Source: Actinomycetota bacterium
GTDB lineage: Bacteria > Actinomycetota > Acidimicrobiia > Acidimicrobiales > JAMCPL01
Assembly (NCBI GenBank): GCA_023379725.1
Contig: JAMCPC010000108.1
Coordinates: 2,112-9,304, forward strand
Length of the DNA stretch: 7,193 nt
Direction of reading: 5' to 3'
This document shows positions 1 through 6,292 of this stretch, piece after piece. The notes beneath the pieces are model-generated. The model was given only the letters and a program-made list of their open reading frames with translations, had not been told where the DNA came from and made no database searches. The translations under genes and the position numbers were made by a program. Numbering within the stretch: position 1 is the stretch's first letter; each line of letters begins with the position of its first letter.

Positions 1-294
1 GCTCCATACTCCAGTCAAAACACCATTCACTGCTTCTTCATAGAGCTCACCGGACACATATTCGACCCTACCGTTCAATCTGCTCTTGTGGATGTAATGC
101 ATCATGGGGCACGAATGAAGGTACTTGGATCCTATCCCAAGTGGCCAGGAACACCGGTAGACTCGCCATTCGAGGCAACTCCTCTGGGGTCAGTTGGTAT
201 GCAGTCCACTCAAAATGAAATCAACAATGCCCTGAATCCACCTATTGCCAGTGGTAACAATACCACAGCCAGCCTTCAGAAGAGCAGCAAATGA
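1..294 (+). CDS. pheA: Prephenate dehydratase, C-terminal part (5' end outside window)
   Basis: Frame 1 is open from the first base to a TGA at 292-294, giving 97 residues of a protein that starts upstream. The first ~48 residues match the end of the C-terminal ACT regulatory domain of prephenate dehydratase: a strand ending FFIELTGH, a helix from DPTVQSAL, and the closing block KVLGSYP at about 121-138, which is highly typical of this family. The enzyme converts prephenate to phenylpyruvate in phenylalanine synthesis, and its ACT domain normally binds phenylalanine for feedback inhibition. The catalytic domain and the ESRP motif lie outside the window. After KVLGSYP there are about 49 extra residues rich in Ser, Thr, Asn and Pro, longer than the usual end of the family and probably disordered. 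A GTG at 88 is in frame but lies inside the ACT domain, so it is not the true start. The stop overlaps the tyrA start (ATGA), which suggests one operon and translational coupling. Confidence 0.85.
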   Translation, partial: APYSSQNTIHCFFIELTGHIFDPTVQSALVDVMHHGARMKVLGSYPKWPGTPVDSPFEATPLGSVGMQSTQNEINNALNPPIASGNNTTASLQKSSK

Positions 295-1424
295 GCGAAA
301 CGGGACATCGTATCGGAATAATTGGCCTGGGGCTCATTGGTGGTTCGATAGCTCTCAGGCTGTCTGGGAAGATGGGAGTGGCTGGTTATGACATTGACCC
401 GGGTGCTGTACACACGGCAAACAGCATGGGTATAGCGATGCTGCCAAGCATTGATAGCGTTATCGCATACGCTGATGTCATCATAATATGTACACCCATA
501 GGCTCATTCCCGGAGATTGTTCAGCTATTGGCTTCAGCCTGGCAGAGGCGCTCCGCACAGTTCCAATCGACACCTCCCATAGTAGCTGACACCTGCTCTG
601 TAAAACGATACATACATGAGTGGGCAGGGCAATTGAGAAATGTAGGAATCCCATTTATAGGTACCCACCCGATGGCTGGAAAGCATACAAACGGAATCAT
701 GAATGCACAAGCAGATCTATTCGAGGGACGCGCATGGGCGGTTTCTATTACCGATTCGATCGATCTTACCGCGTTACTCACTATATCGGAGCTCATACTA
801 TCCACTGGATCTGTGCTAGTCCCCGTAGATCCAGATACACATGACAGGTCGGTGGCGTTGGTAAGTCATCTGCCTCATGTCATCGCGGCCATAATGTCGC
901 TCCTGTTACAGAGCGATGAGCTGTCAACCCTGGACAGATCACTGATAGCTGGATCGTTTGACGATGTTACAAGAGTAGCAGGAAGTCCACCGGAACTTAC
1001 CAGCCAAATGTGCGCAGCAAACATCGACATGCTGGCCAAATCATTGCAACGCTTCAGTACAGAGATTGAGAGAGTCGGCCATGAACTTACAGACCTCGAA
1101 TATGCTCCCGGTCCTCTAAGTGATCTATTCACTGAAGCTCATCGCTCATACTCTCAGCTACACGAAGGTGTATCCGGGAAATACAGTAATGAGAGCCATG
1201 GCTACGGAACCTACAGCACTGACAATTCAGATACTCCCTCCAGCCACTCAGCCATTTTCGCTCTTGACGATCCGCAGACTTTGGCCAACTGGATGCTCGG
1301 CCTGGGTCGTGACGGTGGGCGCATAGTGAATATCAGTTATCTCAATGCTACAGAAAATCCTATCGAAAGTGCTACCGAAAATCCTACCGAGGTGTCCATC
1401 TCATTTACCGTGCCCCCCCATTGA
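291..1424 (+). CDS. tyrA: Prephenate dehydrogenase (TyrA) with diverged ACT-like C-terminus
   Basis: This 377-residue protein oxidatively decarboxylates prephenate to 4-hydroxyphenylpyruvate in tyrosine synthesis; an arogenate substrate cannot be excluded. The Rossmann motif GLGLIGGS is at 12-19. Asp34 in GYDID, at the end of the second strand, suggests NAD rather than NADP. The family blocks follow in order: DTCSVK (100-105, Ser103), GTHPMAG (124-130, His126), SHLPHV with His196, and FDDVTRVAGS with Arg228. The spacing of these four matches the catalytic and binding residues described for Aquifex TyrA (Ser126, His147, His217, Arg250). The catalytic core ends near residue 285. A low-complexity Ser/Tyr/Asn linker follows (about 288-318), then a segment resembling an ACT domain (about 320-375) that contains a duplicated eight-residue unit. 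The ATG overlaps the pheA stop and is preceded by a weak AGAAGAG Shine-Dalgarno (278-284, 6-base spacer), fitting coupled expression with pheA. Confidence 0.9.
   Translation: MSETGHRIGIIGLGLIGGSIALRLSGKMGVAGYDIDPGAVHTANSMGIAMLPSIDSVIAYADVIIICTPIGSFPEIVQLLASAWQRRSAQFQSTPPIVADTCSVKRYIHEWAGQLRNVGIPFIGTHPMAGKHTNGIMNAQADLFEGRAWAVSITDSIDLTALLTISELILSTGSVLVPVDPDTHDRSVALVSHLPHVIAAIMSLLLQSDELSTLDRSLIAGSFDDVTRVAGSPPELTSQMCAANIDMLAKSLQRFSTEIERVGHELTDLEYAPGPLSDLFTEAHRSYSQLHEGVSGKYSNESHGYGTYSTDNSDTPSSHSAIFALDDPQTLANWMLGLGRDGGRIVNISYLNATENPIESATENPTEVSISFTVPPH
1344..1391 (+). repeat. In-frame tandem duplication of 24 bases inside tyrA
   Basis: Two adjacent 24-base units (1344-1367 and 1368-1391) encode NATENPIE and SATENPTE, residues 352-359 and 360-367 of TyrA. 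They differ at only a few bases, so the duplication looks fairly recent or recently homogenised. The length is a multiple of three and the frame is kept. It falls in what would be a loop between strands of the ACT-like domain. Confidence 0.85.
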
Positions 1425-1478
1425 ACAGACACAGCCCATTAAACACGCCCCGCCATTAAACACACCCCATTGAGCAGC
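1417..1478. repeat. Degenerate short tandem repeat in the tyrA-gyrA convergent spacer
   Basis: The core CCATTRA recurs at 1418, 1436, 1453 and 1467, each time followed by a CAC- or CAG-like segment. Unit lengths are 18, 17 and 14 bases. The first unit covers the tyrA stop codon (1422-1424) and the last ends about 20 bases before the gyrA stop. No stem with a T-tract is visible on either strand, so this does not look like a standard intrinsic terminator. The 73-base spacer holds nothing else I can identify. Confidence 0.6.
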
Positions 1479-1497
1479 TATACTCTCCCGCTCTCTC

Positions 1498-3984
1498 TTA
1501 GTCGTGCTCATCCTCCCCGGCGACCACAGCGATTGCAGCCACGGTCTGATCAGCACCCAAGTTCATAATACGAACACCGGTTGCATCACGCCCCTGGCGG
1601 GCAACGTCTACTACCGACAACCGTATCACCGTACCGCCACTTGAAACGACTATAATTTCATCGTCCACACTCACGAGAAAGGCTCCGGCAAGATTACCCC
1701 GTGAGGCCGTAGTCCTGATAGCCCTTACCCCCTGGCCACCGCGTACCTGTACGTTAAAGTGATCCACACTAGTACGCTTTCCATATCCGCCGTCGGTCAC
1801 CAGCAGCACATCACAGCCGTCATGCACAATGTCACTTCCCACTACGGCATCTCCGGGATGGAGCCGCATGCCAATTACCCCAGAAGCGCTCCTACCCATT
1901 GGACGTACACCTTGCTCGGATATACGTATTGATTTGCCCGATCGCGAAAATATAAGAATCTCGTCGTTGCCAGATGTAGCCATTACCTTGACAAGTTCAT
2001 CACCTGGACGGAGGTTGATAGCTATGATCCCCTCTCTCCTGGACTTGTCGTACTCTTCCAACCTGGTCTTCTTCACCAAACCATGCTTAGTGACAAATAA
2101 GAGGTGCCCCTCTCCACCCTGCTCTCTGGCGCTAAGCATCTCAGCTACCTTCTCACCGGGGTCCATGGAGACTACATTGACTATAGCCGTACCTCTCGCA
2201 GTACGCTCTTTCACCGGAATTTCATGGCCGCGCAACCTGTATACGCGCCCCATATTGGTAAACAGTAACAGGTAAGAGTGCGAACTGGTATGTACGAGTG
2301 AGGTAATTATATCCTCCTCTTTGAGTCGAGTCCCCATTACTCCCTTGCCTCCTCTGGCCTGGCTCTTGAACGTAGAGGCAGGCATGGCCTTTATGTATCC
2401 AGCCTGGGTAAGGGTAATCACAAGATCCTCGTCCTCTATAAGGTCCTCTACCGCAAGGTCACCCGGATCGTTGACGATACGAGTCCGCCGAGCATCGCCA
2501 AAGCGCTCCTTTATCGCAATCAAATCGCTGATTATTTCGTCACGCAGCTTGATTGGATCGCTAAGCAACGCCTCCAAATATGCTATTGTCTCCCGCAACT
2601 TGGCCAATTCCTCGTCCAGCTCAGTCCTGCCCAACCGGGTCAGGCGAGACAGGGTCATATCGAGGATATGATTTGCCTGTATCTCTGTAAACGCAAATGG
2701 GTCTGCCATAAGAGCTCCCCTTGCGGCTGCCCTGTCCTCTGAATTCCGGATAGTGGACACCACCTCATCCAGCATGTCCAGAGCACGTACCAGACCCTCC
2801 ACTATATGCTCTCTATCTCTGGCCTTACCCAAACGAAAGCGAGAACGGCGCTCCATGACCTCTGTCTGATGCTGTGCATAGTAGAGCAGCATATGAGCCA
2901 GGTCAAGAGTACGAGGCACTCCATCTACCAAAGCAACCATGTTAATCCCAAAGCTGACCTGCATGGGGGTGTGCTTGAACAGGTTGTTCAGCACTACGCT
3001 TGAGTTTGCATCACGCCTCAGCTCAATTATCAGGCGGGACTGCTTACCTGCCGATGCATTCTGCCATCTGGCGATACCGTCCAGCTCACCGGATTTGATC
3101 AGGTCGGCCATCTTCTTTTCCACAGATTCAACAGATGTCTGGTAGGGCATCTCGCTCACTACGATCCTCTCCGTGGAGCGCACCACCTCTATCTCTGCCT
3201 TCGCACGTATTTTTATGGAGCCCTTGCCCGTTCTGTAAGCATCCCGTATGCCCGACCTACCGAGTATCAAAGCGCCAGTAGGAAAGTCCGGCCCCTTTAC
3301 GAATGCCATCAGCTCTTCACTGGTCGACTGTGGATTCTTGAGCACTGCTATGGTGGCATCTATAATCTCACCGAGGTTGTGAGGGGGGATGTTTGTCGCC
3401 ATACCGACTGCGATACCCTGTGATCCGTTTGCCAGCAGATTGGGAAATCTACTTGGCATGACAACCGGCTCCTGACTGGTAGCATCGTAATTGGGTACAA
3501 AATCTACCGTATCCTCATCTATGTCCGCCAATAGCTCCAGTGCCAACGCATGCAGCCTTGACTCAGTGTAACGCATCGCGGCAGGTCCTTCATCGGGACC
3601 GGTGCCACCAAAATTACCATGACCATCTATGAGCGGATAACGCAGACTGAAATCCTGTACCATCCTGGCAAGTGCATCGTATATGGCAGAATCACCATGA
3701 GGATGGTATGTCCCCATGACATCTCCCACTACCCTCGCACATTTGGTATATGGCCGATCTGGTCGAAGACCCTGAGAGAACATGGAAAATAAAATCCGGC
3801 GGTGTACTGGCTTCAATCCGTCCCGCACATCAGGTAATGCTCGTGACACGATCACAGACATGGAGTAGTCAAGGAAAGACTTCTCCATCTCCTCCTGAAT
3901 GTCTATAGGCTCTATGCCACCCTCTGAACGCCCCTCCAGGGTGTCGACAGCTATCTCGGTATCATCAGTAGTATTTGAATTCAT
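1498..3984 (-). CDS. gyrA: DNA gyrase subunit A
   Basis: This 828-residue protein is the DNA breakage-reunion subunit of gyrase, which works as an A2B2 complex to introduce negative supercoils using ATP. It is close in length to actinobacterial GyrA. The N-terminal block IDIQEEMEKSFLDYSMSVIVSRALPD starts near residue 28. The quinolone-determining region follows, with YHPHGDSAIYD at 93-103: Ser99 and Asp103 match E. coli Ser83 and Asp87. The catalytic tyrosine is Tyr139 in AAMRYTE. His122 stands where E. coli has Gln106, and the loop from GNFG to the catalytic Tyr is one residue longer than in E. coli. The tower and coiled-coil regions extend to about residue 500. The GyrA box QARGGKG at 542-548 marks the C-terminal DNA-wrapping beta-pinwheel and argues for GyrA rather than ParC. 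The ATG shares one base with the gyrB stop (TAATG). I see no clear Shine-Dalgarno just upstream, so translation probably depends on coupling to gyrB. Confidence 0.97.
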   Translation of the reverse strand: MNSNTTDDTEIAVDTLEGRSEGGIEPIDIQEEMEKSFLDYSMSVIVSRALPDVRDGLKPVHRRILFSMFSQGLRPDRPYTKCARVVGDVMGTYHPHGDSAIYDALARMVQDFSLRYPLIDGHGNFGGTGPDEGPAAMRYTESRLHALALELLADIDEDTVDFVPNYDATSQEPVVMPSRFPNLLANGSQGIAVGMATNIPPHNLGEIIDATIAVLKNPQSTSEELMAFVKGPDFPTGALILGRSGIRDAYRTGKGSIKIRAKAEIEVVRSTERIVVSEMPYQTSVESVEKKMADLIKSGELDGIARWQNASAGKQSRLIIELRRDANSSVVLNNLFKHTPMQVSFGINMVALVDGVPRTLDLAHMLLYYAQHQTEVMERRSRFRLGKARDREHIVEGLVRALDMLDEVVSTIRNSEDRAAARGALMADPFAFTEIQANHILDMTLSRLTRLGRTELDEELAKLRETIAYLEALLSDPIKLRDEIISDLIAIKERFGDARRTRIVNDPGDLAVEDLIEDEDLVITLTQAGYIKAMPASTFKSQARGGKGVMGTRLKEEDIITSLVHTSSHSYLLLFTNMGRVYRLRGHEIPVKERTARGTAIVNVVSMDPGEKVAEMLSAREQGGEGHLLFVTKHGLVKKTRLEEYDKSRREGIIAINLRPGDELVKVMATSGNDEILIFSRSGKSIRISEQGVRPMGRSASGVIGMRLHPGDAVVGSDIVHDGCDVLLVTDGGYGKRTSVDHFNVQVRGGQGVRAIRTTASRGNLAGAFLVSVDDEIIVVSSGGTVIRLSVVDVARQGRDATGVRIMNLGADQTVAAIAVVAGEDEHD

Positions 3985-5924
3985 TATATATCCAGGAATC
4001 TCACGTCTTTGGCATTAGATTGAATAAAACGCCGTCTCTGCTCCACATCGTCACCCATCAAAATGGAGCATACCTCATCGGCCATTGCAGCCTGCTCTAC
4101 CGTAATCTGCAACAATGATCTCTTGGTCGGATCCATGGTAGTCTCTTTCAATTCTCCAAAATCCATTTCACCCAATCCCTTCAGCCGTTGAAACTCTGCT
4201 TTATGCCCAGGGTGTCCTGCCATAAATCTATCTTTGGCAGCATCATCCAGAAAATAAACCCTCTTCTTACCTACCATCGTGGAATACAATGGCGGCTGAG
4301 CGGCATATACGTGCCCAGCTTCCACCATCTCCTTCATCTGACGGAAGAAGAAGGTGAGCAGGAGCGTCCTTATATGCGATCCATCCACATCGGCATCGGC
4401 CAAAATAATGACCTTATTGTAGCGTATCTTCGATACATCAAAGTCGTCGGACACCCCGGCACCGATAGCCGATACCAACGCCTGTATCTCGGTGTTCTTC
4501 AATATCTTGTCTACTCTCGCCTTCTCTACATTGAGGATCTTGCCACGAATGGGCAGTATCGCCTGCGTACTGGGATCCCTGGCATCCTTGGCTGACCCAC
4601 CTGCGGAGTTACCTTCGACTATGAATATCTCCGTCTCACGAGCATCGCGTGATGAGCAATCTACCAGTTTACCAGGTAGGCCAGCGCCGTCCAGCGCAGA
4701 TTTTCTCCTGGTAAGTTCCCTCGCCTGGCGAGCAGCCACCCTTGCTCTTGATGCCAGCACCGCCTTCTGGCATATTTGGTTGCCCTCACGTGGATTCTCC
4801 TCGATCCACTCAGCCAGCTTCTCATTGGTGGATCTCTCGACCAATGAACGTATGGATACATTGCCCAACTTGGCCTTTGTCTGCCCCTCAAACTGTGGAT
4901 CTCTGAGCTTTACCGAGACTATGGCGGTCAATCCCTCCCTGATATCCTCACCGGTAAGATTGTCATCCTTATCCTTGAGTATGCCTCTTGAGCGCGCATA
5001 CTTGTTGATTACGTTTGTAAGCGCTTTTTTGAAACCCTCTTCATGCATACCACCCTCTACGGTAGATATGCCATTTGCAAACGAATATATTGACTCGTGA
5101 TAGCCGGTATTCCATTGGAGTGCTGTCTCGACCTCTTGATCCTCCTCGGCTCCCATAAGAGTACAGACCTTTTTGAATAGCGGCTCTTTCGAGGCATTGA
5201 GATGCTTGACAAAATCAACGACACCTCCGTTGTACTTGTAGGTTACCGACTGCTCTCTCCCAGTCCTGGTGTCTTTGTAGACTATCTCCAGCCCTTTATT
5301 CAAAAAGGCCATTACCTGTAATCTTTCGAGAATCGTCTGCGACCTGAACTCCACATCATCAAATATCGTTCCATCAGGCCAGAAAGTAACTGCCGTCCCC
5401 GTTCTCCCCCTTGGCGCGGCACCACTCTGGTGAAGAGGCTGGGTGATCTGCCCGCCGTCTTTGAACTCAGCCATATAATGCTTGCCGTCACGATCTACTT
5501 CAAGTACCAGTCGCGTCGAAAGGGCATTGACCACCGATACGCCTACCCCATGCAACCCACCCGATACCTTGTAGCCCGAACCACCAAATTTCCCGCCGGC
5601 ATGCAGTGTAGTTAATACGAGTTCGGCAGCAGACTTGTCCGGATATTGGGGATGAGGACCGGTCGGAATCCCTCTTCCGTTGTCCAACACCTTACAGCCA
5701 CCATCTTCCAGAATCGTCACCTCAATCCTGGTACAGAAGCCAGCCATGGCCTCATCCACGGCGTTGTCCACCACCTCCCATACAAGATGATGAAGTCCAG
5801 TGGACCCAGTGGATCCTATATACATGCCAGGTCTGGTCCTTACGGGATCAAGCCCCTCCAGTACCGTAATGTCACCGGCTTCGTATGAGCCGTTTGGGGT
5901 GATACCGCTCTCTACGTCTACCAC
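3984..5924 (-). CDS. gyrB: DNA gyrase subunit B
   Basis: This 646-residue protein is the ATPase subunit of DNA gyrase. The GHKL ATPase domain shows Glu50 and Asn54 in WEVVDNAVDEA (E. coli Glu42 and Asn46), Asp81 in LDNGRGIP (Asp73), and the ATP lid GYKVSGGLHGVG at 117-128. Arg145 matches the coumarin-contacting Arg136 of E. coli and is kept. The transducer domain carries QTKAKLG with Lys350 (Lys337). The TOPRIM domain has Glu437 in EGNSAGGSA and Asp510/Asp512 in DADVDGSH as metal ligands. It lacks the large E. coli insertion, as in actinobacteria. The usual motif is EGDSAGGSA, so Asn439 (codon 4608-4610) replaces the Asp equal to E. coli Asp426. The start is GTG. An in-frame TAG lies 17 codons upstream with no ATG, GTG or TTG between, and GGAG sits 9 bases before the GTG. 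gyrA follows with a one-base overlap, so the two are one operon. Confidence 0.97.
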   Translation of the reverse strand: MVDVESGITPNGSYEAGDITVLEGLDPVRTRPGMYIGSTGSTGLHHLVWEVVDNAVDEAMAGFCTRIEVTILEDGGCKVLDNGRGIPTGPHPQYPDKSAAELVLTTLHAGGKFGGSGYKVSGGLHGVGVSVVNALSTRLVLEVDRDGKHYMAEFKDGGQITQPLHQSGAAPRGRTGTAVTFWPDGTIFDDVEFRSQTILERLQVMAFLNKGLEIVYKDTRTGREQSVTYKYNGGVVDFVKHLNASKEPLFKKVCTLMGAEEDQEVETALQWNTGYHESIYSFANGISTVEGGMHEEGFKKALTNVINKYARSRGILKDKDDNLTGEDIREGLTAIVSVKLRDPQFEGQTKAKLGNVSIRSLVERSTNEKLAEWIEENPREGNQICQKAVLASRARVAARQARELTRRKSALDGAGLPGKLVDCSSRDARETEIFIVEGNSAGGSAKDARDPSTQAILPIRGKILNVEKARVDKILKNTEIQALVSAIGAGVSDDFDVSKIRYNKVIILADADVDGSHIRTLLLTFFFRQMKEMVEAGHVYAAQPPLYSTMVGKKRVYFLDDAAKDRFMAGHPGHKAEFQRLKGLGEMDFGELKETTMDPTKRSLLQITVEQAAMADEVCSILMGDDVEQRRRFIQSNAKDVRFLDI

Positions 5925-5933
5925 TATGAGTTG

Positions 5934-5937
5934 CTCC
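5934..5937 (-). promoter_or_regulatory. Ribosome binding site of gyrB
   Basis: GGAG on the - strand lies 9 bases before the GTG start at 5924. It supports that start, which is also the first standard initiation codon after the upstream in-frame stop. Confidence 0.6.
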
Positions 5938-5951
5938 GGAATGCCGTATGC

Positions 5952-5988
5952 ACCTCGCCAATCACATTTAGACTACAACCTGCCAATC
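5952..5988. repeat. Imperfect direct repeat upstream of gyrB
   Basis: ACCTCGCCAATC (5952-5963) and ACCTGCCAATC (5978-5988) differ by one inserted base; the shared GCCAATC cores are 25 bases apart. Both lie in the predicted gyrB leader, 28 to 64 bases before the start codon. They could be paired protein sites or chance; nothing else in the sequence decides this. Confidence 0.35.
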
Positions 5989-6049
5989 CGTTTAATCTTG
6001 GAATCACTAACGCACCTTTCTGTCTCGTGCTACTTTTTACCTCGTAATA

Positions 6050-6097
6050 TCATGCGCGACACAATCGCAAGTTGACCGCCTGAACAACCTGGGTCAT
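6050..6097 (-). CDS. Possible 15-residue leader peptide upstream of gyrB
   Basis: A short frame reads MTQVVQAVNLRLCRA and then TGA. Its ATG follows GGGGGGAG (6110-6103) with a 5-base spacer, the strongest Shine-Dalgarno-like match on this strand in the window. The extended -10 just upstream would start transcription near 6106, leaving a leader of only about ten bases. An ATG-TGA minimal frame (6102-6097) lies immediately before it and overlaps it as TGATG. The frame ends 125 bases before gyrB. I recognise no regulatory codon run or known leader peptide, and a frame this short could arise by chance. The signal is the company it keeps: promoter, ribosome site and long leader. Confidence 0.3.
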   Translation of the reverse strand: MTQVVQAVNLRLCRA

Positions 6098-6112
6098 CAC
6101 ATCTCCCCCCTA

Positions 6113-6121
6113 ATTATAGCA
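6113..6121 (-). promoter_or_regulatory. Extended -10 promoter, probably for gyrBA
   Basis: TGCTATAAT on the - strand is an exact match to the extended -10 consensus TGNTATAAT. No good -35 hexamer lies 16-18 bases upstream, which is acceptable for extended -10 promoters. Transcription would begin near 6106-6104, giving a gyrB leader of about 180 bases. A second weaker candidate, TGATATTAC, lies at 6052-6044. Confidence 0.6.
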
Positions 6122-6127
6122 GAGGTG

Positions 6128-6164
6128 GGTACCCCGTTGGGTGACCTGTGGCGTAAGCCGGTCA
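6128..6164. other. Two overlapping, mutually exclusive hairpins
   Basis: Described on the + strand. Hairpin A pairs GGTACCC (6128-6134) with GGGT plus ACC (6139-6142 and 6144-6146, one bulged G), with loop CGTT. Hairpin B pairs TGACC (6142-6146) with GGTCA (6160-6164) and GGC (6150-6152) with GCC (6157-6159), with a three-base bulge and a GTAA loop. Bases 6142-6146 take part in both, so only one can form. The same pairings exist on the - strand, where they lie just upstream of the gyrB promoter and would be at the 3' end of any metF transcript. There is no T-tract. Confidence 0.45.
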
Positions 6165-6292
6165 TGGTTTGTTGCCGTCAGTCAGGCGCTCCAGCCTGCC
6201 TCTCCTCCTCCGTCTTGCCCTGCTCGCTCGGATGAACGGCGCTCTGATCCAACCTGCCTATCTGCTGAGCCTCTCACGGGACAGGCCACTAA

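Larger units (their letters stand above)
5925..6292. other. 368-base non-coding region between metF and gyrB
   Basis: This holds the gyrB upstream region and the downstream flank of metF. The half next to metF (about 6121-6292) is GC-rich and contains a 5-bp inverted repeat (CAGGC at 6183-6187, GCCTG at 6194-6198) and the overlapping hairpins at 6128-6164. None is followed by a T-run, so no intrinsic terminator for metF is clear. The half next to gyrB (about 5925-6120) is richer in A+T. It holds the extended -10 promoter, the possible leader ORF, a weaker second extended -10 (TGATATTAC, 6052-6044) and a direct repeat. No conserved protein-coding gene or recognisable RNA family was seen. Confidence 0.6.

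Noticed and set aside
1417..1478. CRISPR-like repeat array
   Set aside because: Units are only 14-18 bases, degenerate and without distinct spacers; no cas genes are near.
1829..2275. Open frame of 148 codons on the + strand
   Set aside because: It is antisense to the GyrA C-terminal domain, with no family resemblance and no plausible operon context.
4492..5100. Open frame of 202 codons on the + strand
   Set aside because: It lies entirely antisense to conserved gyrB, has no recognisable domain, and reads as a codon-bias shadow of gyrB.
1498..5924. Topoisomerase IV (parE-parC) instead of gyrase
   Set aside because: A clear GyrA box (QARGGKG) precedes a full C-terminal pinwheel, the gene order is B then A, and both proteins match gyrase signatures better.
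6092..6146. Resemblance to the end of a SAM-IV-type riboswitch on the + strand (GGTCA pairing with TGACC, GGTGGGTACCCC)
   Set aside because: The conserved GGCAACC core and the other helices are absent, the span is too short, and no + strand gene lies downstream to be controlled.
6182..6292. In-frame 36-codon extension after the metF TGA stop, suggesting readthrough or a recoded stop
   Set aside because: MetF is already full length at residue 287 and the extension is low-complexity (Arg, Gly, Ser, Glu) with no family match, so it is most likely a chance open frame in GC-rich sequence.
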